NCBI GenBank assembly: GCA_900540475.1
Contig: UQGG01000002.1
Coordinates: 62,001 to 126,000 of the forward strand
Length of the DNA stretch: 64,000 nucleotides
Source: an uncultured Robinsoniella sp.
GTDB lineage: Bacteria; Bacillota; Clostridia; Lachnospirales; Lachnospiraceae
Reading direction: 5' to 3'
Each line of letters opens with the position of its first letter. The stretch's first letter is position 1. The notes beneath the pieces are model-generated. The model saw only the letters and a program-made list of their open reading frames with translations, was not told the DNA's origin and searched no databases. Shown piece by piece: positions 52,731-60,982 of this stretch. The translations under genes and the position numbers were made by a program.

Positions 52731-53741
52731 ATGAATATATTTGAAAAAATAGAGTATGCAAAACAAATTTCTTTAAACAGGAAATCTCTTGACCGTCAGC
52801 TCATGATTGATCTTCTGTCCATCCCCCTGGACTCTCCGGCTATAGATGCACTTGGGAAAGCCGCTTTTGAGGTTGCTCAGACAATTACGGAAAAACGCGC
52901 TTACCTTTGGGGAGCTATGGGTGTTGATTTTAAAGCCTGCCCGATGAACTGCGACTTCTGCTCCCTGGGGAAAAAATGGGGACTGGTTGAAGTAGAACGG
53001 GATTTTTCCGAAGCAGAAATTATCGGGAATGTGCGCTACTATGTTGAAAATACAGTACGCTGGATTGTACTCAGAACAACCGAGTTTTACAGTCTGGATG
53101 TTCTGGAATCACTCATCCATACCATCCGCAAGGAAGTTCAGGGTACCTACGAAATCGGTTTAAACGTTGGTGAATTTGATGTTACGAAAGCCCATGAGCT
53201 TTCCAGGCGCGGTGTAGATTTCATTTATCACTCGTTACGTTTAGGCGAAGGCAAGGATACCCGCTTCCAAAAAGAGGACCGTATTGCTACGTTAAATGCC
53301 TGTAAAAACTCTCCACTAAAACTGGTTTTTCTAGTAGAACCGGTTGGTATAGAACATACGAACGAAGAAATTGCAGACATCTGCCAAATGACCATCGACT
53401 TCGGCGCTATTGTTTCGGGAGCCATGGCAAGAGTTCCGGTAAAGGGAACCCCTCTGGGGGAACTGCCTCAGATCAGCGATCAAAGGCTTGCCCAGATTAT
53501 TGCCGTTACCAGACTGGCATGCGGTTATAAAGTTCCCGGAATCTGCGTACACCCCGCCAGTGAACTGGCAATTCAGTTTGGAGCAAATGTGGTGGTTATC
53601 GAAACTGGCGCTATTCCCCGGGATGCCTGTTGTTTTCCGAACGAAAAATGGAAACAGTTCGATGTAAACGTGGCAAAACAGTGGTTCCAAAATAATGGGT
53701 ACACTGTCCATCAAACGGAAAACGATTCAACATCAATGTAA
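52731..53741 (+). CDS. BioB-like radical SAM protein next to a NitT/TauT importer
   Basis: 336 residues. CPMNCDFCS (~68-76) is the Cx3Cx2C motif binding the 4Fe-4S cluster and S-adenosylmethionine. The rest follows the biotin synthase/HydG/PylB barrel (GLNVGEFDVTKAHELSRRGV, ARVPVKGTPLGELPQIS, VHPASELAIQFGANVVVIE). Not BioB itself: the BATS domain is partial and no biotin gene is near. ATG 52731 has AAGGAG; an upstream ATG at 52716 lacks a site. It lies 34 bases ahead of the binding-protein gene, so it probably acts on the imported compound or on its precursor. Confidence 0.88.
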   Translation: MNIFEKIEYAKQISLNRKSLDRQLMIDLLSIPLDSPAIDALGKAAFEVAQTITEKRAYLWGAMGVDFKACPMNCDFCSLGKKWGLVEVERDFSEAEIIGNVRYYVENTVRWIVLRTTEFYSLDVLESLIHTIRKEVQGTYEIGLNVGEFDVTKAHELSRRGVDFIYHSLRLGEGKDTRFQKEDRIATLNACKNSPLKLVFLVEPVGIEHTNEEIADICQMTIDFGAIVSGAMARVPVKGTPLGELPQISDQRLAQIIAVTRLACGYKVPGICVHPASELAIQFGANVVVIETGAIPRDACCFPNEKWKQFDVNVAKQWFQNNGYTVHQTENDSTSM

Positions 53742-53775
53742 AAAATAGCTTTAATTTATGAAAGGAACACTTGTT

Positions 53776-54933
53776 ATGAAAAAACACGCTATTAAAGAAA
53801 AACTAATATTCCTGATTCTAACCCTGCTTCTGGTTTTCAGCATGGTATTTGCTGCCGGATGTCAAAAATCCGGCTCTGAAGATGCTAATTCACCTGAAGA
53901 TGCTAATTCTACTAAAGATGCTACTTCCACTGAAGTTTCTAATTCCACTGAAAATGCTGCTTCCACTGAAGTTTCTAATCCCACTGAAGATGCTGCTTCT
54001 TCTAAAGATATGAATGCATCTGAAGATACACAATCAGCCAATGTGGCTTCAGCTGATGCCATACAATTAAAGGTGGGGACCTGGAAAACTGCTCAGACAA
54101 TCCAGCCATTTTTCTATGACCAGTTTATTGATAAAAGCTCCAGCGTTGAGGTTCTTCCATTCACAAACCCCGGTGATCAGAAAACTGCTCTTCTTTCCGG
54201 CGGTCTGGATATGACCGGAACTACCCTGGTAACAGCTATAAGTGCGGCGGCAAATAATGAACCTGTACGCATTGTCACCAGTCTTTGCAACAAATGCTCT
54301 GCTCTGGCAGTCGGAGTAAATTCCGGAATTGAAACAGAAGCCGATCTAAAAGGCAAAACCATCGCATATGTTCCAGGTACCATGCATCATGCATTATTGT
54401 TGGATGTTCTGGAACGTAATGGCATAGATCCGGAAAAAGATGTTGAATTGGTACGGATTGACTTCTTTGATATGGGACAGGCTCTTGCTGATGGAACCAT
54501 TGATGCATTCTGCAGCGGTGAACCGTACCCTTCAGAAGCAGTCAAAAATGGTTACGGTAAAATCTTAAGCTATCCATATTTTGATGACAGTATCGGAACT
54601 ATTAATGCGGCTATGATTGTAACAGAAGACACCATTAAAAATAAACCTGAGGAAGTTCAGAAGATGGTGGATGCCCACATTAAGGCAACCCAGTATCTGA
54701 CGGAAAACCAGGATGCATGGCTGGATAAAGCGGAAGAATTCGGAACGGAAAAAGATCTTCTCAAAATCTCCGCAGATAACATCGAGCTGTGTTGGGATAT
54801 TGACGATGCCTTCATCCAGAACACCAAAAATCTGGCACAGAAAATGCTGGAACTGGGTATTATCACAAATATGCCTGACATTGACTCCCTGTTTGACCTT
54901 ACTTTCCTGGAAAATACAAAGAAAAATCAGTAA
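53776..54933 (+). CDS. Substrate-binding lipoprotein of a NitT/TauT-type ABC importer
   Basis: 385 residues. Signal peptide with lipobox FAAGC, then a ~55-residue low-complexity acidic/Ser-Thr linker made of six-residue repeats (EDANSP, TKDATS and similar). The binding domain follows (IQLKVGTWKTAQTIQPFFYD, LLSGGLDMTGTTLVTAI, GTIDAFCSGEPYPSEAV), of the NMT1/SsuA type used for nitrate, taurine, thiamine precursors or aromatic acids. ATG 53776 is chosen because the upstream ATG AAA GGA contains the ribosome-binding site itself. Ligand unknown. Confidence 0.92.
   Translation: MKKHAIKEKLIFLILTLLLVFSMVFAAGCQKSGSEDANSPEDANSTKDATSTEVSNSTENAASTEVSNPTEDAASSKDMNASEDTQSANVASADAIQLKVGTWKTAQTIQPFFYDQFIDKSSSVEVLPFTNPGDQKTALLSGGLDMTGTTLVTAISAAANNEPVRIVTSLCNKCSALAVGVNSGIETEADLKGKTIAYVPGTMHHALLLDVLERNGIDPEKDVELVRIDFFDMGQALADGTIDAFCSGEPYPSEAVKNGYGKILSYPYFDDSIGTINAAMIVTEDTIKNKPEEVQKMVDAHIKATQYLTENQDAWLDKAEEFGTEKDLLKISADNIELCWDIDDAFIQNTKNLAQKMLELGIITNMPDIDSLFDLTFLENTKKNQ
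53878..54040 (+). repeat. Degenerate 18-bp tandem repeat inside the binding-protein linker
   Basis: Units of 18 bp such as GAAGATGCTAATTC plus four bases, about eight copies with increasing divergence, encoding six-residue repeats. In-frame length change would alter only the flexible linker between lipid anchor and binding domain. Confidence 0.75.
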
Positions 54934-54948
54934 CAAGAACGAGGCGAT

Positions 54949-55761
54949 ATGGATAGAAAACTTGCTAAAAAAACTCTGACAACATTATCTTCCGGCTTAT
55001 GGGGCTTTCTGATACCGGGAATACTCATTCTGCTCTGGTATCTGGCTACCAGCAGAGGCGCAGTTCCCGAATATGTGCTGCCTTCTCCACAGAAGCTCTG
55101 GATTGTTCTGATTGATTTTATATTGGGGAATTCTAAAACCACCCCCTACTCAGGTAAGCTTTTTGCCAATTTATGGATCAGCTGTTTCCGGGTCTTAAAA
55201 GGGTTTCTGACTGCCGCACTGCTTGGCATAACCCTGGGTTTTCTCACAGGGCGGGTCCGCCTGCTTCAGAAAATATTTGATCCGTTTATTCATGCTCTGC
55301 GGGCAGTTCCCGGCATCGGGTGGCTGCCCATAGCAATCGTCTGGTTCAGTGTTGGCGAAAAAAGTACACATTTTCTCATATCACTGGCTACCTTTTTCCC
55401 AATCTACATGAACACTGCGCAAGGTGCAAAAGAAGTTCCTGATTCCTATCTGCGGGCAGGTCAAATGATGGGGGCAGGTTCGTTTTCCCTGTTTTGGACG
55501 GTGACGCTTCCCAGTGCATTCCCTTCCGTTCTGGTAGGTCTTCGCCTGGGGCTTGGAATCTCCTGGGCTTACCTGGTTCTGGGTGAAGTCACAGGAGTAA
55601 CCAGGGGGATCGGAGCCATCATGACTGATGCCCGTATGCTGGGACATGTAGATATCGTCCTTGCCTGTATGACAGTTATTGCTATTACCGGTAAACTATC
55701 CGATTTTCTGCTGGTTAAAATCTGCACTCTGTTTTATCCGGTCAAAAAGTGCAATGTTTAG
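54949..55761 (+). CDS. NitT/TauT-type ABC transporter permease
   Basis: 270 residues, six membrane segments. The EAA loop is EVPDSYLRAGQMMGAGSFSL (residues ~165), with AVPGIGWLPIAIVWFSVGEK before it, as in SsuC/TauC. Fifteen bases after the binding-protein gene with a GAGG ribosome-binding site. Forms the membrane channel of the importer. Confidence 0.94.
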   Translation: MDRKLAKKTLTTLSSGLWGFLIPGILILLWYLATSRGAVPEYVLPSPQKLWIVLIDFILGNSKTTPYSGKLFANLWISCFRVLKGFLTAALLGITLGFLTGRVRLLQKIFDPFIHALRAVPGIGWLPIAIVWFSVGEKSTHFLISLATFFPIYMNTAQGAKEVPDSYLRAGQMMGAGSFSLFWTVTLPSAFPSVLVGLRLGLGISWAYLVLGEVTGVTRGIGAIMTDARMLGHVDIVLACMTVIAITGKLSDFLLVKICTLFYPVKKCNV

Positions 55762-55851
55762 AGTGTGATTAAAAATTGGCAAACCATAAAACTTGAATCC
55801 TTAAAGACTTGTTTGTGGAAACCTAAGAATGTATTTATAAAGGAGATCTTC

Positions 55852-56625
55852 ATGAGTCATAATCTTTTAACCGTTCAGGGAATATCAAAAAGCTACCGTA
55901 CCTCGTTTCAGGATTCCATATGTGTCTTTCAAAACCTGAATATCACGGTAAACCAAAATGAAATCGTAGCCCTCCTGGGCCCCAGCGGATGCGGAAAAAC
56001 CACGCTTTTGAATATGATTGCCGGATTTGAAATGCCCGATACGGGCGAAATATATTTGGAAAAACAGTCAGTTACCGGTCCGGGGGCAAACCGCGGGGTA
56101 GTATTTCAGACCCCGGTTCTCTTTCCATGGCTGACGGTTCAGGAAAATATCGCATATGGCTTAAACCGCAGACATATTTCCAAAAAGGATCAGCACGAGG
56201 CGGTCCAGGAATATCTTAGTCTGGTACATCTAAACGAATTTGAAAATTATTATCCCAATGAATTATCCGGCGGTATGCAGCAGCGGGCTGCTCTTGCACG
56301 CACCTTAATCCTGCATCCCCAGCTCCTTTTAATGGATGAGCCATTTTCCGCACTGGATCCTGTACTGCGTTTTCAAATGCAGCAGCTGGTGCTTTCCATC
56401 TGGGAAAAATTAAAACAAACCATAATTTTTGTAACCCATGACATCGAAGAGGCAATGATTCTCGCTGACCGCATTTATATTTTCGGTAAATGTCCCAGGG
56501 GTATCTTAGAAGAACGAAAGGTTCCTTCATTTACCATAACTTCCCCGTTTTCCTCCAGTCTGGACTCACCGGAATTTATCCGCACAAAAAAAGAAATCAG
56601 GAACATTTTATTCTCATGCTCCTGA
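55852..56625 (+). CDS. NitT/TauT-type ABC transporter ATP-binding protein
   Basis: 257 residues. Walker A GPSGCGKT (~43), Q-loop VVFQTP (~85), signature LSGGMQQRAALART (~137), Walker B LLLMDEPFSALD (~160), switch VTHDIEEA (~195). Close to SsuB/TauB. Start ATG 55852 with AAGGAG; an in-frame GTG at 55765 has no site and would add 29 unrelated residues. Last gene of the radical SAM-importer group. Confidence 0.95.
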   Translation: MSHNLLTVQGISKSYRTSFQDSICVFQNLNITVNQNEIVALLGPSGCGKTTLLNMIAGFEMPDTGEIYLEKQSVTGPGANRGVVFQTPVLFPWLTVQENIAYGLNRRHISKKDQHEAVQEYLSLVHLNEFENYYPNELSGGMQQRAALARTLILHPQLLLMDEPFSALDPVLRFQMQQLVLSIWEKLKQTIIFVTHDIEEAMILADRIYIFGKCPRGILEERKVPSFTITSPFSSSLDSPEFIRTKKEIRNILFSCS

Positions 56626-56627
56626 TT
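56595..56627 (+). terminator. Terminator at the end of the importer operon
   Basis: AATCAGGA (56595-56602) pairs with TCCTGATT (56620-56627), followed by TTCC; the second arm overlaps the ATPase stop codon. Could also act on the convergent lipoprotein gene. Confidence 0.65.
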
Positions 56628-56634
56628 TTCCATA

Positions 56635-57069
56635 TTATTTTAACCACAGCCCATTCAATTTCATGTCTTTCGTAAAACTGATGGTATACTGGATTGTTCC
56701 ATCTTCATATTCTGCTGCCATTACCACTACTCCGCAGTCTTCACCTGTTTTTTCATACTTCTGCCCGATAACAGCCTGCTTTCCATAAGATTGAAAGGCA
56801 CCCTTGCTGTTCGCATATCCCACAACCTCATTTTCAAACTTTTCCTGTGAAATAAGTTCCTTCATTTCATCCCCTGCAAACTTCAGAAATGCATCATAAT
56901 CATTCTCATTTATCTGGTCCACGATCTGCTGGGAAGCTTTTTTTAATTCACCCTCATCAAATCCGTCTGCCAGCTGCGTACTATTAGCCATGCATCCTGT
57001 GCAAAACACAAGCATCAATATAGCACCTGTTAAAAAAAACACCTTTGCATTTTTGACCCTGCCTGCCAT
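56635..57069 (-). CDS. DUF3887-domain lipoprotein
   Basis: 144 residues. Signal peptide and lipobox LVFCTGC, then a small NTF2-like/DUF3887 domain (DEGELKKASQQIVDQINEND, MKLNGLWLK at the end). Extracellular, lipid-anchored, function unknown. Ribosome-binding site GGGGAGG. Monocistronic. Confidence 0.82.
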   Translation of the reverse strand: MAGRVKNAKVFFLTGAILMLVFCTGCMANSTQLADGFDEGELKKASQQIVDQINENDYDAFLKFAGDEMKELISQEKFENEVVGYANSKGAFQSYGKQAVIGQKYEKTGEDCGVVVMAAEYEDGTIQYTISFTKDMKLNGLWLK

Positions 57070-57146
57070 TTTGCCTCCCCGGGGTATCTTCCACTCCCAT
57101 TTTTAATCAATAATACCTCTTTAATGAATTTAAAAGCATAAATCAA

Positions 57147-58265
57147 TTATACCTCTTTTATAAATTCTGATACATATAGCAGGGCACCGCCAACCGCAGA
57201 TGACCACCAGGAAAAGCTGCTTGCTTCCACATAACTGCCATCATTTTCAAATGTATTCCGCCCAGCTACCTGCGTCTGGATATCTTTGATATATTTTTTG
57301 ATGTATCCGCCGACATAACCGCCCAATACTACCTTGCAGTCAAAAAATGTCCTCAAATTATTAATGTGCACAGAAAGATAATACACATACTCATCCCATA
57401 TTTTTCTGCATTGATCATCCCCGGCATCCAGAAGCTTAAAAAATCTTTCCAGGCTTCCATCGGTATGATCCGATAAGATGGAGGACGCAAGATATGCATC
57501 TGCACATCCTTCTTTCCCGCAATAACATTTCTTTCCGCCCGGCACCAGCGTTGTATGACCAAATTCACCGCTCCTCTGGTTGTCCCCATAATAGATTTTA
57601 TCATCCAGCAAAACAGCGCCGCCAACGGTAGGTCCCAGGAACAGATACAAGATATTTTTTCCTTTTTCCCGGTACCACATTTCGGCGAATCCGCCTCCGT
57701 TTGAATCATTGTAAAACGTATAGGGGTATGGGATATACGCTTTTAATTCCTCATAAAAATCAGGTGGAAGGGAAAACAAATAAACCTGCGGAATACTTTT
57801 TCGGTCCCCGCCGATAATCGCCGGAAGTGTCACCCCCACTCCCAATACTGTTTTCGGATCAATCTTGTTTTTCTCCACGATCTGCTCTAAAAGCAGTCTT
57901 ATGTCTTCATAATATGCCTTATCCGCCTCAAAACTACGTCTGACCCGGATACTGTCCACCATTGTCCCCGTCAGATCCACAATTGCCAGGGAGATATGGT
58001 TTTTCGTTATATCAAGTCCTATTCCTACTTTTGCCCGCCCGTTACAGGAGAGGCATTTCGCCTTTCTTCCGCCTGTGGATTCAAAAGTTCCTGTTTCTTC
58101 AATTAAATCCATTTCCATTAGTTCTGACAGGTTCTGACTTACGGTTGGAAGGCTTAAGCGCAGTTTATAGGCAACATCCTGCTTTGATATCTTCTTGTCA
58201 TTTAGAATCAACCGATAGATGTTGTTACGGTTGATCTTTTTTAATTCCATGCTGGTACTCTTCAT
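57147..58265 (-). CDS. ROK family transcriptional regulator (NagC/XylR type)
   Basis: 372 residues. N-terminal winged helix (NNIYRLILNDKKISKQDVAY, SLPTVSQNLSELMEMDLIEE), then a ROK sugar-kinase-like domain with GIGLDITKN, GEFGHTTLVPGG and the zinc motif CYCGKEGCADAYLA. ROK repressors sense sugars or their phosphates. ATG 58265 follows GTGAGC and a promoter with TATAAT (58324-58329); a longer frame to 58343 would begin upstream of that promoter. Immediately downstream of the rbs operon on the same strand, so a regulator of it is likely. Confidence 0.92.
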   Translation of the reverse strand: MKSTSMELKKINRNNIYRLILNDKKISKQDVAYKLRLSLPTVSQNLSELMEMDLIEETGTFESTGGRKAKCLSCNGRAKVGIGLDITKNHISLAIVDLTGTMVDSIRVRRSFEADKAYYEDIRLLLEQIVEKNKIDPKTVLGVGVTLPAIIGGDRKSIPQVYLFSLPPDFYEELKAYIPYPYTFYNDSNGGGFAEMWYREKGKNILYLFLGPTVGGAVLLDDKIYYGDNQRSGEFGHTTLVPGGKKCYCGKEGCADAYLASSILSDHTDGSLERFFKLLDAGDDQCRKIWDEYVYYLSVHINNLRTFFDCKVVLGGYVGGYIKKYIKDIQTQVAGRNTFENDGSYVEASSFSWWSSAVGGALLYVSEFIKEV

Positions 58266-58323
58266 GCTCACTATCCCTATTTTCCCCTTTTTAGCCACAG
58301 GGGTTTCTAACTTTATTTGTTCC

Positions 58324-58352
58324 ATTATACCAAATTCTTCCATATTCGTAAA
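58324..58352 (-). promoter_or_regulatory. Promoter of the ROK regulator gene
   Basis: Minus strand: -35 TTTACG (58347-58352), 17-bp spacer, -10 TATAAT (58324-58329) with extended TGG. It lies between the rbs terminator and the ROK start. Confidence 0.65.
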
Positions 58353-58391
58353 GTCACATCTTTTCTGTATATATTTTGTTTGCTAAAATCG

Positions 58392-58424
58392 AAAAAGCAG
58401 AACACAGAGAATGTCCCGCTTTTT
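58392..58424 (-). terminator. Rho-independent terminator of the rbs operon
   Basis: AAAAAGC (58392-58398) pairs with GCTTTTT (58418-58424), with an inner GGACA/TGTTC step on the minus strand, 25 bases after the rbsD stop. Confidence 0.78.
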
Positions 58425-58448
58425 GATTTCATGGCTAAGGGAAGCAAG

Positions 58449-58880
58449 TTACTCCAGGTCAATAATTAATGCTTTTTTATAGTCTTCTACTCCTGATGCT
58501 GCCTGCATTATTACATTGGAATAAGGAGCCAGTTCACCGCTTCTTAAAATAAATCTGCATTTCTTTGCCATTCTCACAAGCAAGTTCTGGGGCATACATT
58601 CCACCGGTTGGTTCACAAACACATTTTTAATATACCCATAGCCGTCCCGATTATATTTCTCCATTTCCTCGGCTATGCAAACCTTTTCAACAACAACCTC
58701 ATCCAACACGGCTTTCAAACACTGTTTCAACGTCGGAATCTCAAATGCAAGTGCCAGATCCACCCTTTCCATCCCTTCCGGAATAGGAAAGCCTGCGTCA
58801 CATATCATAAAATAGTCCGTATGCCCCAATCCTGCTATTTGTTCACTGAGTCTTTGATTGATAACCCCGCCTCTTTTCAT
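58449..58880 (-). CDS. rbsD: D-ribose pyranase, RbsD/FucU family
   Basis: 143 residues. GHTDYFMICDAGFPIP puts the catalytic His at residue 20 and Asp at 28, as in RbsD; RSGELAPYSNVIMQ near 115 is the sugar-binding end. Converts pyranose and furanose forms of ribose (or fucose in FucU). Slightly longer than typical RbsD (~131-139 residues). Ribosome-binding site AGAGGGG. Last gene of the sugar operon. No ribokinase follows. Confidence 0.92.
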   Translation of the reverse strand: MKRGGVINQRLSEQIAGLGHTDYFMICDAGFPIPEGMERVDLALAFEIPTLKQCLKAVLDEVVVEKVCIAEEMEKYNRDGYGYIKNVFVNQPVECMPQNLLVRMAKKCRFILRSGELAPYSNVIMQAASGVEDYKKALIIDLE

Positions 58881-58900
58881 ACAAATCCCCTCTTCTTTTC

Positions 58901-59992
58901 CTATTTATAATCTGCTATGTTGTCTTTTGTAACAAGAACATACGGAATCGATACATCTTTGGGTTCCCCGCCCTTAACAATATCCAGAATTTCATCAATA
59001 CCCGCTTCTGCCTGTCCCTTAGCATCCTGGAATACGGTTGCTGACAGTGTTCCTGTTTCAATTGCTGCTTTTGCATCATCAATTGCATCAATTCCAGTTA
59101 CAATTATTTTATCACCCATATCATTATCCAGAACTGCCTGGAGCGCTCCCATGGCCATCTCATCATTTTGTGCCACGATTGCCTGAATCTCATCGGCTCC
59201 CTGCAAGAGGTTCTCCGTTGTGGACAGAGCTTCTTCTCTGGACCAGTTGCAGGTTGGCTCGCTTAAAACCTTAATATCCGGATATTTTTTTAATATATTT
59301 TCATAACCTTCTCTTCTCAGTACTTCTGCAGAGATACCATTTGGTCCGTGTAAAATCACAATATTTCCTTTTCCATTCAGCTGATCTGCTACATACTGCA
59401 TTTCCAGTTCCCCTGCAACGACGTCATCAGAACCCACATGTGCCAGGATCTCATCGGAATTTACCTGGGCATTTACGGTAATCAGCGGAACCTTTGCATC
59501 ATTTGCAGCTTCTACGGCAGGCACCAGCGCATCCCCGTCCATAGGGCAGATTAAAATTCCATCCACATTCTGTGCAATCAGGTTATCGATCTGCCCCACC
59601 TGGGTGGCAGAGTCCATATTTCCGTCTAAGACGCTGAAATCCACAGAGTCGGCATATTTTTCACTGACATAATCCTGCATGGCTTCCGCAAGCAGTACCT
59701 GAAACTGAGCAGTCTGGCTATAGGAAGAAAATACGATCTTGTACTTCTCACCGGAAGCTTTTCCTGCTGCTTCTGTAACGGCCTCATCCACCGCATTTGC
59801 CGCATCTGCTTCCGCTTCTGATTTTGATTCTGTTTTTGCTGTTTCCGGCTTTGCTGCTTCTGCTGTACCTGCCTCGGTTTTAGCAGATGATCCCCCTTCC
59901 GTTGTTCCTTTGGAATCAGATGTCCCACAGGCTGCAAGTGAAATTGTTGCAAGTACCCAAACCATCGTTAATGCTGCCACTTTTTTCTTCAT
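58901..59992 (-). CDS. rbsB: Ribose-type sugar-binding lipoprotein
   Basis: 363 residues. Signal peptide with lipobox SLAAC, then an unusually long low-complexity Ala/Glu/Thr-rich linker (~25-85), then a periplasmic-binding-protein type 1 sugar domain (KIVFSSYSQTAQFQVLLAEA, DGILICPMDGDALVPAVEAA, VAQNDEMAMGALQAV, VTGIDAIDDA). CUT2 family. Ligand is ribose or a related pentose/polyol by context. Confidence 0.93.
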   Translation of the reverse strand: MKKKVAALTMVWVLATISLAACGTSDSKGTTEGGSSAKTEAGTAEAAKPETAKTESKSEAEADAANAVDEAVTEAAGKASGEKYKIVFSSYSQTAQFQVLLAEAMQDYVSEKYADSVDFSVLDGNMDSATQVGQIDNLIAQNVDGILICPMDGDALVPAVEAANDAKVPLITVNAQVNSDEILAHVGSDDVVAGELEMQYVADQLNGKGNIVILHGPNGISAEVLRREGYENILKKYPDIKVLSEPTCNWSREEALSTTENLLQGADEIQAIVAQNDEMAMGALQAVLDNDMGDKIIVTGIDAIDDAKAAIETGTLSATVFQDAKGQAEAGIDEILDIVKGGEPKDVSIPYVLVTKDNIADYK

Positions 59993-60007
59993 ACCTTGAT
60001 CTCCTTT

Positions 60008-60982
60008 TTATTTGTTCTTATTTTTTGTTATGCGGTCTAAAAGTACAGCTAGTACAATAATAGACCCCTTAACGATCTTCTGATAATAGGAAGAAATATT
60101 CAGAAGATCCATTCCGTTATTGATTACCCCTACAATCAATACACCCAGGATTGTCCCTGATACCTTTCCTATACCTCCATTTAAACTGGTCCCTCCGATT
60201 ACAACCGCTGCTATGGCATCCAGTTCATAGCCTTCGCCTGAATTTGGCTGGCCTGCATTGATACGGGATGCCAGTACAGTTCCCGCCAGGCCTGCACAGA
60301 TGCCAGAAATCATATAAACAAATAATTTTATCCTGGCTACGCTTAATCCAGATGCTTTTGCAGCTTCTTCATTGCCCCCGATTGCATATAAATACCGTCC
60401 AAACTTCGTCCAGGATAATATCAGATACCCAATCAAAAATACGGCTGCTAATATGTATATCAAAATAGGAAGCCCCAGGATTGATCCACCGCCTATGTAA
60501 CGAAACTGCTCACTCAGATTACTAATTGGACGTCCTTTGCTCAAAACAAGCGCAACTCCGGAAGCCACCGACAGCATACCAAGTGTCGCAATAAATGCCG
60601 GCAGATTTAAAAATGCAACCAGTGTTCCATTGACCACACCGCAAGCCGCACCTGCCAAAACCCCGAGAATAATCGGAACAATCACCGGATATTCTCCCGG
60701 ATGTGCAAATGTTGTTGCTACAATACCGGATAATGCCACGATGGAACCAACCGATAAATCAATACCTCCTGTCAGCAGTACACACATCATTCCCACGGAA
60801 ATGATACCGTTAATAGATACCTGCTTTAACACATTTATCAGGTTTCTGGATGTAAAAAAGGTATTGGTAATCACTGTTAAAAGTACAAACAATATTAAAA
60901 AAACCAACAGAATACCATATTTATTAAATAGATCTTTGCCATTTAGCCGTTTTGTCATTTGATTTGCGGTTTTCTCTGTCAT
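60008..60982 (-). CDS. rbsC: Ribose-type ABC permease
   Basis: 324 residues, about ten hydrophobic segments, with the CUT2 motifs TGGIDLSVGSIVALSG (~70) and GEGYELDAIAAVVIGGTSLN (~255). Homodimeric membrane channel of the RbsABC importer. Overlaps rbsA by four bases (ATGA), so tightly coupled. Confidence 0.95.
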   Translation of the reverse strand: MTEKTANQMTKRLNGKDLFNKYGILLVFLILFVLLTVITNTFFTSRNLINVLKQVSINGIISVGMMCVLLTGGIDLSVGSIVALSGIVATTFAHPGEYPVIVPIILGVLAGAACGVVNGTLVAFLNLPAFIATLGMLSVASGVALVLSKGRPISNLSEQFRYIGGGSILGLPILIYILAAVFLIGYLILSWTKFGRYLYAIGGNEEAAKASGLSVARIKLFVYMISGICAGLAGTVLASRINAGQPNSGEGYELDAIAAVVIGGTSLNGGIGKVSGTILGVLIVGVINNGMDLLNISSYYQKIVKGSIIVLAVLLDRITKNKNK

